Shown piece after piece: positions 22,627 to 39,900 of a DNA stretch of 64,000 nucleotides. Position numbers and translations under genes: made by a program. The DNA comes from Enchytraeus crypticus. Taxonomy: Eukaryota; Annelida; Clitellata; Enchytraeida; Enchytraeidae. The notes beneath the pieces are model-generated. The model made no database searches. It had not been told where the DNA came from and worked only from the letters and a program-made list of their open reading frames with translations. How positions within the stretch are numbered: position 1 is the first letter of the stretch; each line of letters starts with the position of its first letter. The stretch is from the NCBI GenBank assembly GCA_905160935.1, contig CAJHZI010000514.1, positions 2,385,001 through 2,449,000 of the forward strand, read 5' to 3'.

Positions 22627-23670
22627 TACTTCCATATTGCGATAGTATCATAGATTTGAAGAACTAACAACCAGACTGTGAACCAAGCAGAGTTTCTCTA
22701 GCTTAACACAAACTGATGCGTCTGGTTATTCTTCAATGTGTGAAAAGACGGTAAAGTTGACCCAAGTATAGGCCGAAGAACAAAGAAGTCAATCATAGAA
22801 ATTCCTTAGCAAGCTTACAGCGATACGTTAGCTTATTGATATCTGTCTGATCAGTTGACCGGGAGATGAAAGCGACTGACCAAATCTGTTACGGACAGCA
22901 ACAACATTGCTGAAAAGCAATAAATTGGGAAAATCTATCGATTTGTCCCTTCCGCAGCTTACTACTCGTAGCAGCGTAGGATACGCTGCTTCAGTTCAGA
23001 TGACTGTCAGTTGGAAAAATAGCAAAACATGAACTTTAGATGTCATCGTTGCTAAAGAATAGGTGGAACGGCTTAATGCGGGTTTAGTGAGCAATAGTAA
23101 GTGTACATCTAAGTTTGGTATCTGCTCACAGTGTTCTCAACTATAGTACATAATACATATGTATTGGTAATGTTGTGCATAAGTAGTAAAACGTGATCAG
23201 TATAATGATACAAAATGATTAACATTCTGAACACAAAGATGTGTTTAAGCTTAATATACCGGATAGGCTTGCTAAAAAAGGCTAGCCATCTAACTGGATT
23301 AGAAATTAGTTTGCATATCACAATAAAATAGAGTCAAATAGTTTTTACACTATTATATTATACTAGTACATTACATGCATGCGATTTTACATAAAATAAA
23401 TGTAAACAAGTGTCACCAAACAAGCAAATCCTGCCAATGGAACGAGATCTATCGAAACTATAGATCTTTATCTGACGCCAATTAAGTGATCAGTACAACA
23501 ATAAGAGAATATCCAAACCTTATAAGTATTTAAACAAAGATATGCTGCACGTGTATATTAGATATTATCCAAATTCAATGTCTTCAAATATCTTGTTATT
23601 TATTCACTTTTAATTGACTTATTTTTCAACAGCTATCTAGTGCACTAGTCCGCAACTGTCGGTATGAGAC
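22627..23670. other. Gene-free stretch
   Basis: Nothing recognised; 22790-23000 is somewhat richer in GC than its surroundings but has no open frame of note. Confidence 0.3.
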
Positions 23671-23673
23671 CAA

Positions 23674-23837
23674 ATCGATTACAGAGGTACAGATCGATTA
23701 GAGAGGTACAGATCGATTACAGAGGTACAGATCGATTAGAAAGGTACAGATCGATTACAGAGGTACAGATCGATTAATTACAGAGGTACAGATGGATTAC
23801 AGAGGTACAGATGGATTAGAGAGGTACAGATCGATTT
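23674..23837. repeat. 19-bp minisatellite, about 8 copies
   Basis: Unit CGATTACAGAGGTACAGAT with variants (GATTAGAGAGG, GATGGATTAC). Confidence 0.88.
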
Positions 23838-26094
23838 GTTGGATGGCCGAGTTGGCAGCAGACATATCTTTTACGATACATGTATCCTTACAGATACACT
23901 TGTTGTTTCACTAGTGGCTACGTCTTCGATTCCAAGCAAGGCTGTTTCTGACAGTTCCCATTTTGCAAGGATATAGAGTTTAAGCTTAGTTTTTCATTTT
24001 TATTACAAATTAATTATTATTCATCAACTCGGTACTTGAAAGAAAAACAATTTTCGATGCGTAATCAACATATCACACAACCATATGCTTCCATATATGT
24101 TCAACACACACACGTACGCAACACGCACACACATATATTATGGTACATATATTACATTATATAATAGGCTATATATGAACACCATATAATCTTGACTTGT
24201 CAGAATATACAACTTAAATTCTATATAATCATTTCAATGATCATCAGCAATATGTGAATTCTAATATATAGACAATAATGGCTATTAAACTAAGAGATTT
24301 ACATAGAAACTTACACGAGGTACACAAAAATAATTAAATATCACATCTGTCTCTAGTTTATTGGTTAACCCATGATATTCCTAATAAAATTCACGATATG
24401 GCAGTAGTATGGAAACTAAGAAGCAATACTCTTTATATAATATACAAGAATTAAATGCAATATACGTGTATGTAGAATTTCATCAGTAGTATGATAGTAT
24501 AATATAATAGTAGTATACCCTTGTCTGCAAAAATTGTATCGGTTATATTAGTCACATCATCATAGTACGCGAAAGCAAACATTACAGTATTTCTGAATTA
24601 CAGAAAAATCTTATATCGATCATCAAATTGAAAAAACATGACTATCACGCAATCCTGACAATTAAAAAATAACAGCAATACATGCAATGAAACATAAAGA
24701 CTGTAAAAGAAGAACTGTAATTGTAATGGACACATTAGCCAAAGATTTTACAGTAGTATTTAACTAATAACAGAAGCGCTTATTACTTATTAATAAATGC
24801 ATTTAATTTATGCATTTAATTTTACTATTTTGCATTATATTAAATATGCTTCCCTTAGATTTGAATTTAAGAGATAACATGCATCAGTAAATAAAGGAAT
24901 ACTTATCATTTTCTATTTTATTTTAAGCATTGTTTTATTCACATAAAACTAATACTAATTGGGAATGACAAAAATAAAGAGATTATGTCTATACACCGTA
25001 TTAAATTCAAATGTAAAACAAAATTATTGAATAGAAACAACACAAAACTAGCTAGACATATGACTATACTTCAGAAATAAAAAGATACACCAACCAAAAT
25101 GCAAAATCTTTTGCTTAGATAATACTACGGTATGTAAATGCTATCATAAATGAGATGCACAAGTTATCAAGAGCTCGAACAGAAGTATAAGCAGAGATTG
25201 TATAACATGTGAACATTATGCTCGGATAATGAACAGTATGGTGAATCAATGCTGAAAATAAACTTATAGAAATATGACAAATTCTAACTAAAAATTGTAG
25301 AGTAAACCAAAGGTATTCAGGATAGAACAACAAATAGAAAATCCAAGTAATGGTTGTGCAAACGAAAGCAAATGATTATCAGCAATACGAAAAAGTATAT
25401 TACCATTAAATGTAAAGTATCAGCTACAATCGCAATTATATACCAATCGACAAAACAAACTACATATTAAAATACTTATAGAACTGTCACCAGCAATGTA
25501 AATCATGAGTATATTAATGAATTTTAAAAACAAATGAAAACTAGTATATTTAAAGGGGCTGTCATGTTTTTAAAATTCCTTTCAGGGTTTAAAATTGAAG
25601 CTACATGACTTAAAAAATAAAAAATAGAAGCTCCGACAAAAATAAATGAGAGGTTCCTCTGTTGCAGCCGAAAAGACTTGAGCAGAAATACTGCGTACTG
25701 CGATAAACATAGGAAACCATCTTGGAGATAATTTTGTTAAAAAAATCTACATGGCACAGGGTCAAAAGAAATGTAGCGAAGGCACAGTATTATTGACAGA
25801 ATAAATCTGTCAGTTGATCGATGGACGGCTCAGGAATACAACTACAAGTAGGAATATATGCCTTGACCCGATGATATAGCAGAACATTGGAGAGACAAGA
25901 GATTACAAATTAAATCTAAAGGTAAAACCAAAGAAACTGCATATCAATGAAGAGAATGGATGATACAATAATTGCCTCTGATACATGAAATGAGGTCAGC
26001 AGGGCTTCATTAATAAAAGAACGTCAAAAGTTACATTTCATCACTCAAATGATTTACTCTATCACATTCTTCTATATTTCACAAATAAAAAGTA
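23838..26094. other. Gene-free stretch downstream of RAB4
   Basis: AT-rich, no coding signal. Part of it may be RAB4 3' UTR on the minus strand, but no convincing signal close to the stop was found. Confidence 0.35.
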
Positions 26095-26248
26095 AAAGCT
26101 GGTAAAGCTAGTGTTAACGTCTCAGTTTCCTCATTCAAAAGCGATATCAGTGACGGGAGAGCCCAGGATTTGAACCCTGCACATACTGCAGGGTTCAAAT
26201 CCTGGTCCGCGGTAGAGTAACTTACCGACACCGCCACTGGCTCCATCC
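26095..26248 (-). repeat. Family A SINE with internal inverted duplication
   Basis: A full family A copy, but the B-box segment appears twice head to head: 26163-26181 and 26187-26205 form a perfect 19-bp palindrome (CCAGGATTTGAACCCTGCA and its complement) around CATAC. Confidence 0.85.
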
Positions 26249-26467
26249 AAAAGAATGATTTCGAGGATTCCGAGCTTGCTGTGCTACGATACTAAACTAA
26301 AAATGGCTTAATGTCAGTTTTGTCTCCTGAAAGGACATCAGTTACGCATGAGCTAACGATTATGCAGAGAATCTACTGATTCACTGAAAAAACAACAGAT
26401 CGTGTTACAGATTAAACGGTTTAAACAGACACTGTCTTCATCAATCCTGTTATATTTTAAACACTGA

Positions 26468-32508
<6,041 letters not shown>

Positions 32509-32639
32509 CTGAGCAGATACTGTGCAGGCTTGTCAAGGCTAAGTAATTGCTGCTGTGCTATATTAATTTCCCTGTATCTAAATGTAAGCAAACATATGTA
32601 ACAATGTATGTAACATAAGACAAATGACATCATCCAATA

Positions 32640-32850
32640 CCTGAATGTCTCAATGGCTCACTGCATAAACACGTTAGGTAATGGCATGAAGTATTAAACG
32701 GCTCTTCCTGAGATCCTAAGATTAACTCCCGGTAGAGCTGATCTCAGTAAAATCTCGCACATTCACTTTGCCGGGTACACCGTTACACCAGCCGTCTCGA
32801 AGAGAAGCCCTTTGGACTTCTGACCTTGCCATTAAACCCACATTTAAAAA
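32640..32850 (+). repeat. tRNA-derived SINE, family E
   Basis: A head with CAATGGCTCACTGCATAAAC and AAGATTAACTCCCGG is followed by GAGCTGATCTCAG and CGCACATTCACTTTGCCGGG, the body shared with 11890-12025. Confidence 0.55.
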
Positions 32851-33068
32851 ATAAAATAAAATGGCAACATCCCATGATAATGCTCATAAACAATATATTA
32901 TTATTTTTGGATTTATTACAAGCCTACATCAAAATTATATACTGAGACCACCACAAGTGCAAATTTGCTGCCTCCTGTGTTAGCTGTACAGATTGCTGGC
33001 AGATTAGTCAATACAGCTACTGATTCCATAAAAGTTGCAAAGGCACAAATATAACAAACTGTTATAAA

Positions 33069-33197
33069 AAGCTAATGCCAATGTCAGTTTCCTTCCTCGA
33101 ATGCGATGTCAATGACGTGCAAGTCCAGGATTTGAACCCCGCACATACTGATCCGTGGTCGAATATCTTTCCGACATCACCACTGGCTCCAGCCAGT
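33069..33197 (-). repeat. Family A SINE
   Basis: Complete head (GGCTGGAGCCAGTGGTGATG on the minus strand), B box GGGTTCAAATCCTGG and core. Confidence 0.82.
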
Positions 33198-33845
33198 TAG
33201 GTTCTAGGCTAGGGTTTAAATGGAGTAAAACCCAGAAAGCCAGTCCAAAGAGAGAATAACATCATAGAGCACCAAGAAAATAATGTTGAATCTAACTTCT
33301 ATTTATTGTTTCTGCCAATTTTGCCAAATCCAGAAATGGTATACTAGATTAGAGCTTCATTATTTGATTAATACCGTGTGACAATTTAATTTAACAATAT
33401 TTGCCAACTGGTCCTCACTCTAACAGTCATCACTATAGGCTGAAAAAACTAGAAATATGGCCACGACGTTCAAAATCACCGATATGTTTTGGCTTAGATT
33501 TAGTTCAATAGTACTTATTGTCACTGACAACAGTAACTTTAAAGTCGCTGTTATCAGGTAAGCTTAGTGAGTGTTACTGTTATAAATGACAATATCGAGC
33601 ACTACTTAAAAAGTTGAAAAACCCAACATTCTGAAACCCAGCCCAAAGAATCAACAAGCTAATCATGTATTACTCAAGACTGGTAACTTTAATCAGTGTG
33701 CAAATAATAGCCATTTTTTATTTAGATTAACTATTGTGTTTTTTAAATCTTATTGATTCAACTCCGACAAAACAGAAATTGAACTGAATAATTATCAAAA
33801 AACAACACATTTATGTAATACTGTTTACATATATCAGCTGTTACG

Positions 33846-33855
33846 GTCACGTGAC
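33846..33855. promoter_or_regulatory. GTCACGTGAC E-box (CLEAR-type) upstream of RAB4
   Basis: A perfect 10-bp palindrome identical to the CLEAR consensus bound by TFEB/MiT factors, about 1.3 kb upstream of the RAB4 ATG; a CCAAT box (GGCCAATGA) follows near 33915. A promoter here is inference. Confidence 0.3.
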
Positions 33856-34021
33856 TTGAGAACCTCAGAAATTGTAACTTCTTTTTTGCACACTTTCATA
33901 AACAAAACATAACGGCCAATGATAACGGCACACTGGGTCAAGAAGCACAGATGCTTGTTTAAGACCCATTTCCTCCTTCCTCGCCATGGTTATTAGTAAA
34001 AAAGCACTCTAAATTTCCTTC

Positions 34022-34315
34022 CTTCTATCAGTGCACTGCCAAGTATCAAGTTCAATGTACATATTCATACTCAAAGTCTGCTTTCTCGCTCCATAAGAGC
34101 ACTCCTTAGATCAACATGTTAATCCCTTCACAAAGTCTATGTCTTATCCATACCATATGTAGCCTGTAGCTTGGGAAAAGTATGGCTTCTGAGCTGGTTT
34201 TCTTTGCCTTCCTCAGTTAGATGGATTAATTACCATTTAATCCTGGGGGAGAATATTTCATAGTGAGGTGGGTCCCCTCTTGCCATCCTCAGCTCCTGCC
34301 TTTAGTTGCCTCTTA
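34022..34315. repeat. Family C repeat
   Basis: CAGTGCACTGCCAAGTATCA, CTTTCTCGCTCCATAAGAGC, GTAGCTTGGGAAAAGTATGG, and GGTGGGTCCCCTCTTGCCAT. Confidence 0.8.
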
Positions 34316-34465
34316 CGTACACGCGGCAGATACGTACTCGTACTACGTACTCGTTTACGTACTCTAAGTTTAAGCTTGAATAACTTCTGGAAACGGCAAT
34401 TTTCAAAGATTAGCGCTTAACCTAACAAAAAAATATACTTCAGTATTGTGTTTGTAACATAATAA

Positions 34466-34603
34466 CTGGCTGGAGCCAGTGGCGAAGTCGGTTTGATACT
34501 CGACCGCGGATCAGTTGATGTGGGTTCAAATCCTGTGCTCGCCCGTCACTGACATCGCTTTCGAGTGAGGAAACTGACGTTAACCTTAGCTTTACCAGCT
34601 TTT
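34466..34603 (+). repeat. Family A SINE, best-preserved head
   Basis: GGCTGGAGCCAGTGGCGAAG..CGG gives A box TGGCGAAGTCGG; B box GGGTTCAAATCC; core CGTCACTGACATCGC...GAGGAAACTGACGTTAACC; end CTTTACCAGCTTTT. Confidence 0.87.
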
Positions 34604-36789
34604 AACAGCATGGGCTTTCGGCAAGCTTGAAACAGTATGAATAAAAAATTATTATATCAAAATAGCTCAAATATTCAAAAATGTATTAGATAACATCACA
34701 CCTTTGGGTAACATCAATATCTTTAATGACTCGTCAGGGATCTCCGTCCTAAAAATATCCCAGGTGAGCCTATCAGAGAATCTCGGGCATTTATGGAAAC
34801 TGTAGAGCAAAAATATACTATAAATTAAGTGTTTAACGATTTAAACACATGGGGAGAGACGTGGTATCGTTTAACAGTTTAACATTTTAAATTAAACTCT
34901 TAAACGTAAAGGTGTTCAAAAATTTTAAGATGGCAATTCTGAGAACAAGCAGGTGGTTTTGTTTGTTACTATGGTAACAGTTTACTAAATGAAGTTATAA
35001 AACTTATTAAAATAAAATATAAGATTTTGTACAAATGATAAAAACTTATTTATTAGTATTTTATGCAAACCCTTAGATAACTTATCCTATCTATAAGTGT
35101 CTATTCAAAACAAAACAAAATCGTAAAACTGCAATGTCCTATTTGTAGGAGGTATGCCTATTGATCTACAGTTACACTATGATTACGTGCTGCCTAAATT
35201 CGTTGAGCCTAATTTAAAGGTTTTTTCGTAACATACCTTAACGTATTTAATTGGGCTAATTAATACAATAAAAATGTAAAATATTAATTTAAGTTATGTG
35301 CAGCTGCTGTGAAACTGTGATAACCATGCAGTTTACAATATATAAGTTGCATGAAAATTAGTTTATGTTATTTTAATATTATTGTGCGTGGGTACTGATA
35401 AAAGTTAAATGATAGATAAATTAAATACACATTGTAGTAAAGTGATATTATCTGTGATAATATCTAACACTTTTAATTTTACATATTTAAACATTACAAT
35501 TTAGTCAATTGCTAATGCTACCGATCCTGTGAATCATATTGGCAGTCAGTTGTTAAAGTTACCGATCCTATGAATGTCCAAGAGTAAAATCTTGGACATT
35601 CACGGTGAATATCCGAGATGTTACTCTCTGAGCATTTCATGATTTCATCTTGGATTTGAACCTATGGCCTCACGAACAGCTATTTAGAACTTCTTCGTTA
35701 ATCTGATGCTCTGCACAGTGAGCTATTTAGATCTTCATTCTACTATGGTGTTGCTCATTATGCATGAGAGAGAGAGAGACATATGTGTATTTCGACAACA
35801 AACATCAGTGTGAAGTCACATACATACAAAGTGTACAAAAAGAGAAATAAAAGTGCAAGATACAACATAATCAATGATGCAAAATTAAAACAATCCCAAT
35901 ACCATTCAATCGGTCCCTAGTGAGAGCATTGCTCTATCTAGCTAGTCGCCCATATGGTAAGGGAAAGTGCTTTGAATTGAATTGAATCATCCCACTCTGG
36001 TAAAACCGCACACTAGAAATACATGGAGACAAAGTGAAAAAGGACACAAAGGCCACGAAGGCACCAACATGTGCCCTTAACACATAGCAAATTAAAATGA
36101 TATAAAGCAGTTAAAAGTTTATAGCAATCAAGACATTCAATCTAAGCCAAATATTACTTACTTCAAAATACCCCTACACATTAGCAGGAAAAAGTGTCTA
36201 ATACACTAAAACCTATTCACGAATAAAATTTAAAACACCAGCATATACAAAATCATAAAATATTACGTACGTTTGTTTTAGTTATATAACTAATCAGTAA
36301 TCAACTTAAGCATGAATAACTTTAAAACTCATGAAACTTTGAAGAAGAAAAAATCTAACTTTGGTTCTCTGAGAAAATGCAAAGAACATTTATGAGAATA
36401 ATTCCTAGTTTCAAACTCTTCTTAGTTGTGAGAATAGACAGGTTGCAATTTGTTCGAAGCTCTATACAGTCTTCTGTAGTGTCAACACTGTCTAGTAGTC
36501 TCATGTTACCTGATATATGCTGAATGAACTATTTGTTTACAAGACTAATTCTCTAACTTACAAGTCCATGTCTGCTTCTTGGAAATGTTGTCTGCCACAC
36601 TTTCAGATAATTATATTGCATTATTTACAGAAATTTCCTTAACCTAGGCACATTTAAGCCTACATTAAGGCTATTTTATCAGTTTCTTATTTGCTATCTA
36701 GTTAGTTTTTAAATATGACTACATGAAGCTAGTCATCATTAAGTACTACTATCATTTATTATCATCCTACAATAAATGATGTAGGAGTC
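34604..36789. other. RAB4-ANKAR divergent intergenic region
   Basis: No gene seen. Contains a diverged tRNA-like repeat on the minus strand (about 35580-35740, with GGATTTGAACC on the plus strand) and a small stem-loop GAATGTCCAAGA/TCTTGGACATTC at about 35572-35602. The ANKAR promoter should lie at its right end, but no motif stands out. Confidence 0.4.
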
Positions 36790-36942
36790 ATGGAAGAAGC
36801 AGATGAGCTGATGGAGGATCCTCAACAGATTGCAGAACTTCATTCCTATCTAAGAGATAAACTGTCATGTGATCGCTATGACTGTCAGGAATTATTGGCT
36901 TCTACCTCCTCCAACTGGTTACTTTCTGCTGATGATATTAAA
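36790..36942 (+). CDS. ANKAR: ANKAR exon 1
   Basis: ATG to donor GTAAGC, residues 1-51, ends phase 0 (SADDIK). Start inferred. Confidence 0.82.
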
Positions 36943-39900
36943 GTAAGCCCCATTTACACTAGTAAATTTGCTGTAAACGTGTGTTTTTGCTGCAGGCCAT
37001 CTGCTATGAAAGTTTTCTTCTGATTTAACTTAATTAGTTCTATTATACAAATGCAGTCTTTCTAAAGATTAGGCAGCTGTTAAGCCAAACGTTTGACCAT
37101 AATTATAGTTATATATCTGTACTTTGTTCTCTGGCTTATGTGCTTAGTTTTAATATTACATTCTGCATCATTTGAAAGCATTTACACCTTAATGAATCGA
37201 GGCATTTCTTACAATAGCTCTGTGATATATTTAGTTGACTTTTATGTTAAACTGAACAGTTAGTAGCATTCATTTGAGTAGAAAACTCCTTTCCTCTATT
37301 TACCCTTCTTAGTTGTTTGTTTTTCTACTTAAATCTGCTTAAATCTGTAGTTCCGAAAAGTATTCATATGTCAGAGACTTTAATTTCTTTTCAATGAAAA
37401 GTATTCATATGTCAGAGACATTAATTTCTTTTCAATATGTACGTAATTTAACGTGATAAAGTTTTTATTTTGTGTACATTTTCTGTTAGATATCTTCAGA
37501 AGCTCCACACGGGCTAATTTCTCAGTTTGAGGTCCCTCAGGAAGAACAGTTGATGTTTCTGATGCCTCAGGAACCAGGATTGACCTCAGTTGACATGAGG
37601 GAAATCCACCAAATCATAAGAGAACTTACTGTTGGCATATATATCTTTAATCAGGTGAAAAGTTTCTGTCCTGTTGCTGATTGTAACTAAATGAACCAAT
37701 TATTGATTGTGCTAGTATTGTATTTTTATACCTTTAGAATTGCTACACAACTTGACTCAGAACCTGAAATAGGAAAAAATATGAATATAAATTTAATAAA
37801 ATATGGAAAAATTTATGTGGAGAACCACATCCCTAAGTTATATAATACATAAGGTTTTCCTTCATGAATATAAGGTTGGTAAATGTATACATTCATTAAG
37901 CGGCTGGGATAGATAATATACCAACAAAATTTGTTAAAATGCATGAGGGAGATGCACTACTGAAACTTGTATATTTATGCATGCATGTGTACAGTACCCC
38001 CATCTGGCCAGAAGATTTCACAATGAAAGTGATGATTCCATATCTCAAAAAGTCTAATGCTGTGGAATGTTCAGACTACAGAACAACAATCTGAATAGCG
38101 CTGCTATTAGCGCATGCATCTTACTAAACATGTTAAATAATAGTATTCTTTAGTGTAATTGTTATTATATATTAAGATTTTGCACTTATTAATTATAATA
38201 AGTGTGAACTGAAACAAAATGTAGAATTGCACAGGTGAAAGATACTTTTGGAAAGTTTGAAAATTCCTAACAAATGGTTTAAAAAAAAACACAAAGGTAA
38301 AGATTGTGAAAATATTGGTGTGGTCAACCCTTCTGTTTCTGATGTGAAATGTGGACATTAAGGAGAGACAGTATCAGAAACCTAGAGGCATTGGAAATTT
38401 GGGAGAATGGTAGAAAAGATTAGTTGGACTCACAAAATTGCAAATGAATAAGTTCTTGAGAGAGTCAGTACACATAGGCAGTTAATAAATGTGATAGGAA
38501 ATAGAAAGAAAAGCTGGATAGGGCTTATTATAATGGGGATGATTTGCTGAGGGAAGTAAAGATGATATGACATATTATTAGGGGGATGGTTTGCTTAAGG
38601 GATGTAATAGAGGAATGAATAAATGCTAGGGAATATAATCAGGGGCAGAGACATGGGACTTTGGATGATTTGATAGCAAATTCACGTGTAGTGATAAAAA
38701 GGAAGACTGATGATAGAATTTGTTTAAGAAGTTACATGCATTGGACCTGCCGTTGGGCAGTACACACTAGAAGAATAAACATTGAACATCATGCAATTAG
38801 TAGGGACATAGTGTATCCCTTGTGGTTTTGTGATGCGATATGTTTTGCAGGAAGTCCAGAACTTCCAAATGAAATCTTTTATTTGTTTTGAATTTCTACT
38901 TTAATCATAATTTAGAGTTTAAGTGAGGCACTAAGTCATTTTAATGTTAAAAATTATCTGAACAGTAATTAGTGATTGACGAGACAAGAATAACTAATTA
39001 ACCAGAAAAAATGCATTTTTTCTGAATCATACCTTCAGAATTTTTTAAATCATTGAAACTTACAATGTTATATTAAAAGTTATTAGTTTTGTCTGAAGCT
39101 GTTAATGTATTTTGTGAGTATGTTACAGAACATAGTATTCAGTCACTTTTTAATGTAACACTGCATAGTATTGTGTCACACCGACATCGCCACTGGCTGG
39201 AGCCAGTGGAGATGTCGGTAAGATATTCTACTGCGGATCAGTATGTGGGGGGTTCAAATCCAGGGCTCGCCCGTCACTGACATCACTTTCGAGTGAGGAA
39301 ACTGACGTTAACATTAGCTTTTTTTGCTTCACAAACAGAATTCTTAATTGTTTTTGCACTGAGTGTTTTGAACATTACTCTGCTTTATATTTTATTTTAT
39401 ACATTTATTTTGTTGTCATACTCATTCCTTTGCCTGTAGTTTTCCTACCAAATGAAATGAAATTTAAAAAGTGTTGATATCAAGCTTACCTGGCATGAGC
39501 TCAGTTATTAGTCTATATACTGAAATAGAGGCTAAGGTGTCATAGAAGCAAGCTTGTAAGATTGAAAATTTTGTGAGATCTACCTTCCAAGGAATGGTGG
39601 GTTTTAGATTGACTCTAGGCAGAGGCCAAAACTTTGGCAATTGAGAGGCTTCAATCGATTATAAGAGCAACAAACTATAGTTCAGTAGGAGTGTCGTAAA
39701 AGGAGTAATTGAGTGAGATAATTTAGTTGCAAGGTTCTTCCATGATCTGACTAGGGGTATTATCATTGTGTGTTGCAGTTGCCTTGTTTAACACTAGAGA
39801 TCAATTCAGATGCGAGTTCTTCATGTCTGCTATCGTCAGCCTATCACGACACTCGGGTTGGACAGCTGCTTATTGAAATTGACTTCACACTGAAGGGTAA

